This document shows, one piece after another, positions 1 through 5,323 of a stretch of 5,602 nucleotides of DNA (within the stretch, counting starts at the first letter, position 1; the number at the start of each line of letters is the position of its first letter). Made by a program: the position numbers and the translations under genes. Source of the DNA: Chloroflexota bacterium. Its GTDB lineage: Bacteria > Chloroflexota > UBA6077. The notes below the pieces were generated by a model. That model searched no databases, was not told where the DNA came from, and was given only the letters and a program-made list of their open reading frames with translations. The stretch spans positions 1-5,602 of the forward strand of contig JAJYNT010000102.1 of assembly GCA_021786215.1 (NCBI GenBank), in the 5' to 3' direction.

Positions 1-301
1 GGGGAGCCGTCCACTATTCCTCAAAGGGTTGCGCATATGAACGAGGTCCTACTACAACCAGCCTATGCTTAAGTTAACGCGTATGGGGACAAGCCCCCGC
101 CGCGGCGCGCCCGATGGACCGGACGGCGGGGTACAAGACCCCGCCCTACGCTTCAAAACCAGTGTGGTCGTGTACTAGCCGGCCATCTGGGACGAGGGCG
201 GGCCTTAGACCCGCCCCTACCTGCAGACGGTCCGGGCCTAAGTGAACCGCATTGCGGCTAAGCCATGGGATTGACGGCTACCTGGGCTCGACGGGGAACG
301 G
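1..301. other. Intergenic region without a supportable gene; carries palindromic repeats
   Basis: No reading frame here has a recognisable product. Plus-strand frame 1 is open from the edge to a TAA at 70-72 and frame 3 to a TAA near 75, both too short to judge as gene tails. On the minus strand an ATG at 34-36 opens a 12-codon frame running off the left edge. It has an AGGA about 10 bases upstream, so a divergent gene could begin there, but nothing proves it. The rest, from about 85 to 220, is made of short GC-rich palindromes described separately. Positions 221-301 show only a weak CCGC/GCGG hairpin near 247. No clear intrinsic terminator with a T-run follows the stop codon of the minus-strand dehydrogenase gene. 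Confidence 0.6.
85..220. repeat. Three degenerate GC-rich palindromic repeat units
   Basis: Three hairpin-forming units lie close together. Unit 1 (85-101) reads GGGGACAAGCCCCCGCC. Unit 2 (125-150) has arms GGCGGGGT (125-132) and ACCCCGCC (138-145) around a 5-base ACAAG loop, followed by CTACG. Unit 3 (196-220) has arms GGGCGGG (196-202) and CCCGCCC (210-216) around a 7-base loop, followed by CTAC. Units 1 and 2 share the central ACAAG and the flanking G4/C4. Units 2 and 3 share the CCTAC exit. The stems differ in sequence but still pair, which suggests related, non-autonomous palindromic elements. They could fold in RNA downstream of the minus-strand gene, but none has a T-tail typical of a terminator. 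Confidence 0.6.
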
Positions 302-1681
302 TCAGTCCGGCAGCAGCTTGCCAGGGTTGAGGAGTCCCTGAGGGTCAAAGGCCTTCTTGATCTGGCGCATAAGATCCAGATCCAGCGGGCCAAACTGCAG
401 CGGCATGTAGTCCCGCTTCTCGATGCCGATGCCGTGCTCGCCGGTGACGGTTCCACCCATCTCCAGACAGAGCTTCACGATCTCCTGATCGGCCCGATGG
501 ACCCGCTCCACCGCATCAGGATCGGTCGGGTCGAAAATGACCAGGGGATGGAGGTTGCCATCCCCCGCATGGGCGGCGGTCCCGATGGTCAGGCGGTATC
601 TCTGAGCTATCTCCCGCACCTGATGAAGGGTCTCCGCCAACCGGGTCCTGGGCACCGTGGTATCGTGGATGGAGGAACCCGCGGCCAAGACCACCAGAGC
701 ACTGTACGCCGCCCTCCGGCCTGTCCAGAGGCGATCTCGTTCGGACTCCGTCCGGGCCACCAGAAGGTCGCGGGCACGGTTGGCGCGGCAGAGCTCGGCT
801 ATTCTCTCGGCCTGGCGGTCCTGACCATCCTTCAGACCGTCCAACTCGATAAGCAGCACTCCCTCGGCATCCAACGGGTAGCCTGCCCGGTTGCCGCTCG
901 ACTCCACAGCCTCCACGATCGCCCGGTCCATGATCTCCAGTGTGGCAGGAACGATCCCGTCGGCAATCATGTCGGAAACCGCGTTGCCCGAGTCCTCCAG
1001 CCGGTCGAAGATGGCCAGCATGGTCTTCACAGCCTCGGGCTGCCGCATCAGCCGCACGGTGACAGAGGTCACCACACCCAGGGTGCCCTCGGAACCCACC
1101 ACCAGCCCGGTCAGATCGTACCCTGGGCAGTCCTCAACCAGACCGCCTGTGTTCACCACCTCCCCCGATGGCAAGACCATCTCCAGTCCCAGCACGTGGT
1201 CGGTGGTGATCCCGTACTTCAGGCAGTGGGGTCCCCCGGCGTTCTCGCCGACGTTACCCCCTATGGTGGACACCTTCTGGCTGGACGGATCGGGAGCGTA
1301 CAGATAGCCTCGGGGGGCCAGAGCGTTTTGGAATTCCAGGTTAACTACCCCCGGCTCCACCACCGCCCTTTCGCTCTCGACATCGACCTCCCGAATACGG
1401 CTCATCCGGGTGCAGGCCAGAACGATGCCCCCCTTAAGAGGTACGGTGCCGCCGGACAGGTTGGTTCCGGCACCCCGCGCCACTACCGGCAGCCCCTCTC
1501 GCCTGGCCACCCGCATCACGGCGGCCACCTCGGTCGCGTTGGCCGGGAAAAGCACCACCTCCGGCTCCACCCTCTCCGGCGTGGCGTCGTACTCGTAGGC
1601 CAATCGATCGCGGCGAGAGGCAAAGAGGTCCTCAGAACCAACTATATCCGCTAACTCCTTGACGAAATGACGGCTATCCAA
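302..1681 (-). CDS. glcD: GlcD-type FAD-linked oxidase (glycolate / D-lactate dehydrogenase family)
   Basis: This is an FAD-dependent 2-hydroxyacid dehydrogenase of the GlcD/D-lactate dehydrogenase family, which oxidises substrates such as glycolate or D-lactate to the 2-oxoacid; the exact substrate cannot be read from sequence. Numbering from the TTG start gives 459 residues, normal for the family. The FAD-binding (PCMH) half holds RGAGTNLSGG at 69-78, the NVGENAGG segment from 143 and GSEGTLG at 196-202. The C-terminal FAD-oxidase half holds HAGDGNLH at 371-378, GEHGIG at 414-419 and DPQGLLNPGK at 446-455. By analogy with D-2-hydroxyglutarate dehydrogenase, H371, H378 and E415 are the likely metal ligands. 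There are no 4Fe-4S cysteine clusters, so electrons must go to a partner. No glcE or glcF follows within the 301 bases downstream. A longer frame reaches an ATG at 1876, but its first 65 residues are translated repeat and promoter DNA, so the TTG at 1681 is preferred. Confidence 0.93.
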   Translation of the reverse strand: MDSRHFVKELADIVGSEDLFASRRDRLAYEYDATPERVEPEVVLFPANATEVAAVMRVARREGLPVVARGAGTNLSGGTVPLKGGIVLACTRMSRIREVDVESERAVVEPGVVNLEFQNALAPRGYLYAPDPSSQKVSTIGGNVGENAGGPHCLKYGITTDHVLGLEMVLPSGEVVNTGGLVEDCPGYDLTGLVVGSEGTLGVVTSVTVRLMRQPEAVKTMLAIFDRLEDSGNAVSDMIADGIVPATLEIMDRAIVEAVESSGNRAGYPLDAEGVLLIELDGLKDGQDRQAERIAELCRANRARDLLVARTESERDRLWTGRRAAYSALVVLAAGSSIHDTTVPRTRLAETLHQVREIAQRYRLTIGTAAHAGDGNLHPLVIFDPTDPDAVERVHRADQEIVKLCLEMGGTVTGEHGIGIEKRDYMPLQFGPLDLDLMRQIKKAFDPQGLLNPGKLLPD

Positions 1682-1688
1682 GAGAGGG

Positions 1689-1692
1689 CTCC
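1689..1692 (-). promoter_or_regulatory. Ribosome binding site deciding the TTG start of glcD
   Basis: On the minus strand GGAG lies 7 bases before TTG at 1681-1679, a standard Shine-Dalgarno spacing. The encoded protein then begins with M-D-S-R-H-F-V-K-E-L, matching where family members normally start. No ATG lies in frame between this point and 1876. Confidence 0.65.
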
Positions 1693-1742
1693 AGTCGACG
1701 AGAAAGTCCGAGGATCCGTCCGCCTCGGGAATACGGTCTCTG

Positions 1743-1748
1743 ATTGTA
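1743..1748 (-). promoter_or_regulatory. Probable -10 element of glcD (TACAAT)
   Basis: The minus strand reads TACAAT here, one base away from TATAAT. It would place a transcript start near 1736 and leave a leader of about 55 bases to the TTG start at 1681. No good TTGACA-like -35 is present at 16-18 bases, so the call depends on the -10 hexamer and position. The same hexamer occurs ahead of the other two complete genes of the window. Confidence 0.4.
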
Positions 1749-1804
1749 CTACGATTCCGCTTTGTCCTGGAGGATTGGCCAGAATCGGGGTGCGGCGCAC
1801 ATTT

Positions 1805-1850
1805 CCAGGCGAAGCCTGGTGCTGGTCCGTAGGAGCCGGCTCCTGCCGGC
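1805..1850. repeat. Palindromic repeat unit and adjacent hairpin in the glcD-mutS2 spacer
   Basis: Two palindromes lie side by side. CCAGGC (1805-1810) pairs with GCCTGG (1814-1819) around a GAA loop. Then GTAGGAGCCGGC (1829-1840) is followed by TCCT and GCCGGC (1845-1850), so the two GCCGGC blocks can form a 6-bp stem. AGGAGCCGGCTCCT (1831-1844) is itself a perfect palindrome. The GTAGG opening followed by a G/C-rich arm matches the reverse complement of the units at 125-150 and 196-220, which also start GTAGGG. This is therefore probably a diverged copy of the same family in the opposite orientation. Confidence 0.5.
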
Positions 1851-1979
1851 GATACCCCAGGCGAGAGGCTACCCAACCTCCGTCACCAGGTCTGTCGCCC
1901 TCCTACACATGCTCCGCTCCCGAAATCCTGCGCTGCACCCCCAGAACCGGCTTGGGTGGCCGCCCCCAGATCGATGCGG

Positions 1980-1985
1980 TACAAT
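1980..1985 (+). promoter_or_regulatory. Probable -10 element of mutS2 (TACAAT)
   Basis: TACAAT lies 76 bases before the mutS2 start. A poor -35 match, TGGCCG at 1957-1962, stands at a 17-base spacing. Transcription would start near 1992 and give a leader of about 70 bases containing the hairpin at 2011-2036. Confidence is limited by the weak -35. Confidence 0.4.
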
Positions 1986-2006
1986 TACTGATATAGACGT
2001 GGAGAA

Positions 2007-2045
2007 ATGGTAGCTTCTCTCGTTCGGGAGAAGCTATCTGTCTAA
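2007..2045 (+). CDS. Possible 12-residue leader peptide ahead of mutS2
   Basis: An ATG at 2007, preceded by GGAG only 2 bases away, opens a short frame encoding MVASLVREKLSV and ending at TAA 2043-2045. It spans the whole leader hairpin, so a ribosome translating it would melt that hairpin. The spacing of GGAG to the ATG is shorter than ideal and the peptide has no run of a single amino acid typical of amino-acid attenuation. It may be chance; I report it because of its exact overlap with the hairpin. Confidence 0.2.
   Translation: MVASLVREKLSV
2011..2036 (+). promoter_or_regulatory. 11-bp hairpin in the mutS2 5' leader
   Basis: TAGCTTCTC (2011-2019) pairs perfectly with GAGAAGCTA (2028-2036). 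A U-G pair and a C-G pair extend the stem to 11 bp, closing on a GUUC loop (2022-2025). It is not followed by a T-run, so it is not a standard terminator. It starts about 20 bases after the predicted transcript start and ends 25 bases before the mutS2 ATG. Possible roles are mRNA stabilisation or control of translation; the sequence alone does not decide. Confidence 0.55.
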
Positions 2046-2061
2046 ATGGCTCGAAGAGGTC

Positions 2062-4527
2062 ATGGAAGAACACTATCTGGAAACACTTGAACTGAATAAG
2101 GTGCTGGAACAGCTTGCAGGCCACAGCTCCTTCTCCGTGAGCCACGAGCTGGCCCTGGCTTTGCGTCCGGCCACGGAAATGGTGGAGGTGCTGCGCCGCC
2201 AGGGGGCCACGCGAGAGGCCCGGCGGTTGCTGGATCTGAAGCCCAACTTCAGCATCGGCGGAGCGAGGGATATACGGCCTCACCTCCAGAGGGCTTCCGT
2301 GGCCGCCCTCCTGACCCCGGACGAGCTGCTGTCGGTCGTCTCCACCATCGCCAGCAGTCGCATAGTCCGAGGCACCATCTCCAAACTGAGGGATCAGCTT
2401 CCCACCCTGGAGGAGGTCACACTCCCCATTGGGTCTCACGACAGCCTGGAGCAGGAGATTCGGAGAGCCATATCCGATACGGGAGAGGTGGTGGACTCGG
2501 CCAGCCCCGCTCTAGCCGGAATTCGGATGGAACTCCGCCGCGCTTACGAGCGACTGATGTCCAAGCTGAACGAGATCGTCACCTCTCCATCCTATCGCCA
2601 GGCCCTGCAGGAGCCTATCGTCACACAAAGAGCAGGCCGCTACGTGGTGCCGGTGAAGGCCGAGTTCAAGGGTCAGATCAAGGGGATCGTTCACGATCAA
2701 TCGGCCAGCGGTGCGACTGTGTTCATGGAGCCGCTGGCGGTGGTGGATCTGGCTAATCGATGGCGACAGCTCCAGATCGACGAGGAGCACGAGATCGAGC
2801 GAATCCTCATGCAGCTAGGTGGCATGGTGGGCCGAGAAGCTGAGGGGCTGCGCCACACCCTGGACGCACTGGCGGAGGTGGACCTCTTCCTGGCCCAGGC
2901 GAAGCTTGCGGAGGCCATGCGGGCGGAGAGCCCAGTCCTGGTCGAACTGTCCCAGAGGCGACGGGGAGACGGGGAGAATGCTGACCGGGGGACTCAAGGC
3001 CACGCACAAGCCCTCACCCCAACCCTCTCCCAAAGGGAGAGGGAGCCGCATAACCCAGAACCCGTGATACGGCTGGTCAACGCCCGCCACCCGCTGCTCT
3101 CCGGGCACGTCGTGCCTATCACCGTGGAGTTGGGGGCCGATTTCGACATCCTGGTCATCACCGGGCCAAACACTGGCGGCAAGACGGTCGCCCTGAAGAC
3201 CGTCGGCCTGCTCTGCTTGATGGCCCAGTGCGGTCTGCAAATACCGGCGGAGGAGCACTCCGTCGTCGGCATCTTCCGAGCGGTCTATGCCGACATTGGG
3301 GACGAGCAGAGCATCGAGCAGAGTCTCTCCACCTTCTCCTCCCACGTGACACGCATAGTGGACGTCCTGGACAAGGCAGATAGCGAGTCGCTGGTCCTGT
3401 TGGACGAACTGGGCGCGGGCACCGACCCTCAGGAGGGCTCGGCCCTCGCACGGTCGATTCTCTCCCACCTACTGGAGCGAGAGATCCCTACCATCGCCAC
3501 TACCCACTACTCCGAATTGAAGAGCTACGCCCACACCACGCCCAGGGTGGAGAACGCTTCTGTGGAGTTCGCCCTGGAGACCCTGTCGCCTACCTACAGG
3601 CTGAGCATAGGGCTGCCGGGTCGGAGCAACGCCCTCGCCATAGCCTCTAGACTCGGAATGGGCAGCAGGATTATCGACGGCGCAAAGGAACTGCTGGAGC
3701 CTGCCGACCTGGAAATCGAGGGGCTGCTGGCGCAACTCCAGAAGGATCGCGAGCAGGCCCGGGAGGCACGTACCGAGGCGGAGAGGATTCGAGATCAGGT
3801 ACGAGCTCAGCGGGGTCGGTTGAACGCCGAGTTGGCAGAGATGAGCGAGCGAAAGCAGAGCGTGCTCGAACGAGCCCGCGAGCAGTCGGAACAGGAACTG
3901 GCAAGTCTCCGGCAGAAGGTTCAGCAGGTGACGCGGGAGTTGGAACGAGTAAGGACGGACCAAGGGGCTACGGCTTCCCTTGGCGCCCTGGCCCAGCAGG
4001 CCGAGGCGCTGCGTCCGCTCAAGGCTTCCAGGCAGCGGCGACCGAGACGGGAACCGGTGGCCGACCAGGAACTGAAGATCGGACAGGCGGTTTACCTGTC
4101 CCGCCTGCAGACCGTGGGAGTACTATCGTCGCTGCCGGATGATAGGGGAGAAGTGGAAGTACAGGTGGGGAGCCTGCGCACAAGGGTGAACGCGAGAGAG
4201 CTCTCGAGGACCGACCAGCCGCAGCCAGTGGCTGCGCCTTCGGCTGACATCACCTATAGATTCCATCAAGAAGCCCCCGACATCAGCATACAACTGGATC
4301 TGCGGGGCCGGCGACCTCAGGAAGCCGAAGAGGAGTTGGACCGCTATCTGAATGACGCATACCTGGGCGGACTGAAGGTAGTGCGAATCATTCACGGAAA
4401 GGGCACCGGCGCCCTCCGCCAGACGGTGAGACAGCAGCTGGCTTCCAGCCCCCTGGTGCGCCACTTCGAGTCTGCCGACGCGAGGGATGGTGGCGATGGC
4501 GCCACCGTCGTGTCCCTGGCCAACTAG
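2062..4527 (+). CDS. mutS2: MutS2: ABC-type ATPase with C-terminal Smr domain
   Basis: This encodes a complete 821-residue MutS2, a cytoplasmic dimeric ATPase. The family has been linked to suppression of recombination and, in Bacillus, to rescue of collided ribosomes; it is not the mismatch-recognition MutS. Residues 1 to about 290 are the core and helical clamp. The ATPase domain carries Walker A GPNTGGKT (368-375), the signature region ending STFSSH (423-428), Walker B LVLLDE (444-449) with GAGTDP after it, and the TTH switch (480-482). A charged coiled coil fills about 554-634, a small linker domain about 671-716, and an Smr domain about 740-821 with LDLRG (745-749) and HGKGTG (778-783). 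All nucleotide-binding residues are intact. The ATG at 2062 matches the usual family N-terminus; AGAGG upstream is close (2-3 bases), so initiation may be weak. The protein is about 36 residues longer than the Bacillus protein (785), and residues about 299-332 are an in-frame repeat insertion. Confidence 0.97.
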   Translation: MEEHYLETLELNKVLEQLAGHSSFSVSHELALALRPATEMVEVLRRQGATREARRLLDLKPNFSIGGARDIRPHLQRASVAALLTPDELLSVVSTIASSRIVRGTISKLRDQLPTLEEVTLPIGSHDSLEQEIRRAISDTGEVVDSASPALAGIRMELRRAYERLMSKLNEIVTSPSYRQALQEPIVTQRAGRYVVPVKAEFKGQIKGIVHDQSASGATVFMEPLAVVDLANRWRQLQIDEEHEIERILMQLGGMVGREAEGLRHTLDALAEVDLFLAQAKLAEAMRAESPVLVELSQRRRGDGENADRGTQGHAQALTPTLSQREREPHNPEPVIRLVNARHPLLSGHVVPITVELGADFDILVITGPNTGGKTVALKTVGLLCLMAQCGLQIPAEEHSVVGIFRAVYADIGDEQSIEQSLSTFSSHVTRIVDVLDKADSESLVLLDELGAGTDPQEGSALARSILSHLLEREIPTIATTHYSELKSYAHTTPRVENASVEFALETLSPTYRLSIGLPGRSNALAIASRLGMGSRIIDGAKELLEPADLEIEGLLAQLQKDREQAREARTEAERIRDQVRAQRGRLNAELAEMSERKQSVLERAREQSEQELASLRQKVQQVTRELERVRTDQGATASLGALAQQAEALRPLKASRQRRPRREPVADQELKIGQAVYLSRLQTVGVLSSLPDDRGEVEVQVGSLRTRVNARELSRTDQPQPVAAPSADITYRFHQEAPDISIQLDLRGRRPQEAEEELDRYLNDAYLGGLKVVRIIHGKGTGALRQTVRQQLASSPLVRHFESADARDGGDGATVVSLAN
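2957..3057 (+). repeat. In-frame palindromic repeat insertion inside mutS2
   Basis: Between the clamp and the ATPase domain the gene has about 100 extra bases. The core (3011-3043) is CCCTCACCCC followed by AA and a perfect hairpin: CCCTCTCCC (3023-3031), loop AAA, GGGAGAGGG (3035-3043). I recognise this core as a very common intergenic repeat in many bacterial genomes, usually seen in conceptual translations as LTPTLSQRERE, which is exactly what it encodes here (residues 318-328). The left part has a tandem GACGGGGA duplication (2960-2967 and 2968-2975). The frame stays open through the insertion and the ATPase domain resumes at residue 335. The outer edges are approximate because no uninterrupted homologue is available here. 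Confidence 0.75.
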
Positions 4528-4545
4528 GTGCTGAGTGCTGAGTCA

Positions 4546-4666
4546 AGAGCGGGTCCAGGGCGCGCGATGCTAGCGAGCATGGCGTCGCGGCCTGGCATGG
4601 TTTGAGCTGTCCAAATAGAGCGGGTCCAGGGCGCAGCGCCTGGCGGGGTTTGGGGTGTCCCCAAAC
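4546..4666 (+). repeat. Two diverged copies of an intergenic repeat after mutS2
   Basis: AGAGCGGGTCCAGGGCGC occurs identically at 4546-4563 and 4617-4634. Each is followed by a related tail: CCTGGCATGGTTTGAGCTGT (4591-4610) then CCAAA in the first copy, and CCTGGCGGGGTTTGGGGTGT (4639-4658) then CCCCAAA in the second. The first copy has about 23 extra bases between its two halves. The second copy is the more intact: CCAGG and CCTGG arms around GCGC blocks give one imperfect hairpin, and GTTTGGGG/CCCCAAAC gives a perfect 8-bp hairpin. It starts 18 bases after the mutS2 stop and appears to be a duplicated non-coding element. Confidence 0.65.
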
Positions 4667-4677
4667 TACTTTATCTT
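4648..4677 (+). terminator. Possible terminator hairpin after mutS2
   Basis: GTTTGGGG (4648-4655) and CCCCAAAC (4659-4666) form a perfect 8-bp stem with a 3-base TGT loop, followed by TACTTTATCTT. The tail is T-rich but interrupted, so termination may be partial. It lies 120 bases past the mutS2 stop and belongs to the second repeat copy. Confidence 0.4.
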
Positions 4678-4708
4678 CCCTTTGCCCCGCAAAGTTTGGG
4701 GCAAAGGG
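4678..4708. repeat. Strong 11-bp inverted repeat upstream of the zinc-ribbon gene
   Basis: CCCTTTGCCCC (4678-4688) pairs perfectly with GGGGCAAAGGG (4698-4708) around a 9-base loop; T4677-A4709 adds one more pair. There is no T-run on its plus-strand 3' side. The right arm overlaps the likely -35 of the next gene (TTGGGG, 4696-4701), so as DNA it could be a protein-binding palindrome and as RNA a read-through structure from mutS2. Confidence 0.5.
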
Positions 4709-4725
4709 AGATACTCTGCTACAAT
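4696..4725 (+). promoter_or_regulatory. Promoter of the zinc-ribbon gene with extended -10
   Basis: TGCTACAAT (4717-4725) is an extended -10 element, with TTGGGG (4696-4701) as -35 at an 18-base spacing. Transcription would begin near 4732, giving a leader of about 50 bases. This is the best of the three TACAAT promoters in the window. The -35 is inside the right arm of the inverted repeat at 4678-4708, which could let a bound protein block it. Confidence 0.55.
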
Positions 4726-4781
4726 GGTGGCACCCTTCGTGCGTTCCCCCTGCACAGCACAGCTAAGAGAGGTTCATCCTT

Positions 4782-5240
4782 ATGGATAAGCTGATTCAAA
4801 CGGCCCTTATAGTGGTGGGGGCCTACGTCCTTGCCCTCTGGGTCGCCGCTATCTGGTGGACCTACCGAGACATCCGCAACCGAACCAGGGATGTCCTGCT
4901 GCAAATGGCCGCCACGCTGCTGGTTGCCGTCTTCAGCTTTCCAGGCCTGCTGATCTACCAGGTGCTGAGGCCACCGCGGACCCTGACCGATGCTTACTCC
5001 CAAGCCCTGGAAGAGGAAGCGCTGCTTCAAGACATCGAGGTCAGAACGGCCTGCCCGGAGTGCAAGCACAGAACTGAGGAAGATTACATCTTCTGCCCTA
5101 ACTGCGCCACCCGATTGAAGAGGGTATGCAGCAACTGTCGCCACCCGTTATCGCTGCGTTGGAACACCTGTCCCTACTGCGGCGAGGGAGTAGACTCCCT
5201 TTCCACCCTTCGGGAACGCGAGTCGCTCCAGCGGGGATAA
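4782..5240 (+). CDS. Two-helix membrane protein with double zinc ribbon
   Basis: This is a 152-residue protein of unknown function. Two hydrophobic segments (about residues 7-26 and 38-61) are joined by a basic loop, W-T-Y-R-D-I-R-N-R-T-R-D, and followed by RPPR. A short acidic stretch (EEEALLQDIE, 77-86) leads to two zinc ribbons of identical spacing, CxxC-x10-CxxC: cysteines 91, 94, 105, 108 and 116, 119, 130, 133. All eight cysteines are present. The arrangement suggests a membrane-anchored zinc-binding domain that contacts protein or nucleic acid; which side of the membrane it faces is not certain. From memory, similar proteins with a W-T-Y-R-D-I-R motif are frequent in Chloroflexota. GAGAGG at 4767-4772 lies 9 bases before the ATG. 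It has its own promoter and ends at a strong shared terminator, so it is probably monocistronic. Confidence 0.9.
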   Translation: MDKLIQTALIVVGAYVLALWVAAIWWTYRDIRNRTRDVLLQMAATLLVAVFSFPGLLIYQVLRPPRTLTDAYSQALEEEALLQDIEVRTACPECKHRTEEDYIFCPNCATRLKRVCSNCRHPLSLRWNTCPYCGEGVDSLSTLRERESLQRG

Positions 5241-5259
5241 TCCTTTCGCTCAAAGCTCA

Positions 5260-5307
5260 AATCGAAGAGGGCCGGAAACGCCGCGACGTTTCCGGCCCTC
5301 TTCGATT
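5260..5307. terminator. Bidirectional intrinsic terminator between zinc-ribbon gene and htpX
   Basis: A perfect 21-bp inverted repeat has arms at 5260-5280 and 5287-5307 with a 6-base loop CCGCGA. The stem has a GC-rich middle (GAGGGCCGGAAACG) and AT-rich base. On the plus strand it is followed by GTTTCTTTCG and on the minus strand by a moderately T-rich TGAGCTTTGAG. It starts 20 bases after the zinc-ribbon stop and 17 bases beyond the htpX stop, so it serves both convergent genes. Confidence 0.88.
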
Positions 5308-5323
5308 GTTTCTTTCGCTTCAC

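Larger units (their letters stand above)
1682..2061. other. Divergent intergenic region between glcD and mutS2
   Basis: This 380-base stretch separates two divergently transcribed genes. From left to right it holds the glcD ribosome binding site and -10 element, a CCAGGC-GAA-GCCTGG hairpin (1805-1819), a palindromic repeat unit (1829-1850), a stretch of about 125 bases (1851-1975) in which I recognise nothing, the mutS2 -10 element (1980-1985), and the mutS2 leader with a strong hairpin. Plus-strand open frames here (for example 1667-1996 and 1744-2013) have no recognisable product and run across these elements, so they are not called as genes. Confidence 0.7.

Noticed and set aside
1..36. 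Possible minus-strand gene start at ATG 36-34 or plus-strand gene tail ending near 72
   Set aside because: Only 12-24 codons are visible and none match a recognisable family, so neither can be supported.
85..220. CRISPR array
   Set aside because: The repeated units are unequal in length, poorly matched to each other and spaced 40 and 71 bases apart, unlike the uniform repeats and spacers of an array.
434..1654. Long plus-strand open frame (406 codons) opposite glcD
   Set aside because: It is antisense to a gene with clear family motifs, its translation is rich in H, P, G and R with no recognisable domain, and long antisense frames are expected in GC-rich coding DNA.
1682..1876. N-terminal extension of the dehydrogenase to an ATG at 1876
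   Set aside because: The extra 65 residues are translated palindrome and promoter DNA and do not resemble the family; TTG at 1681 has a proper GGAG and gives the normal length.
2815..3468. Minus-strand open frame (217 codons) opposite mutS2
   Set aside because: It lies wholly opposite the conserved ATPase-coding part of mutS2 and shows no domain; a shadow frame.
5243..5319. CTTTCGCT direct repeats (5243-5250 and 5312-5319) flanking the terminator, like a target-site duplication
   Set aside because: The repeats are not flush with the hairpin ends, are only 8 bases long, and the structure is a simple, well-placed terminator between convergent genes.
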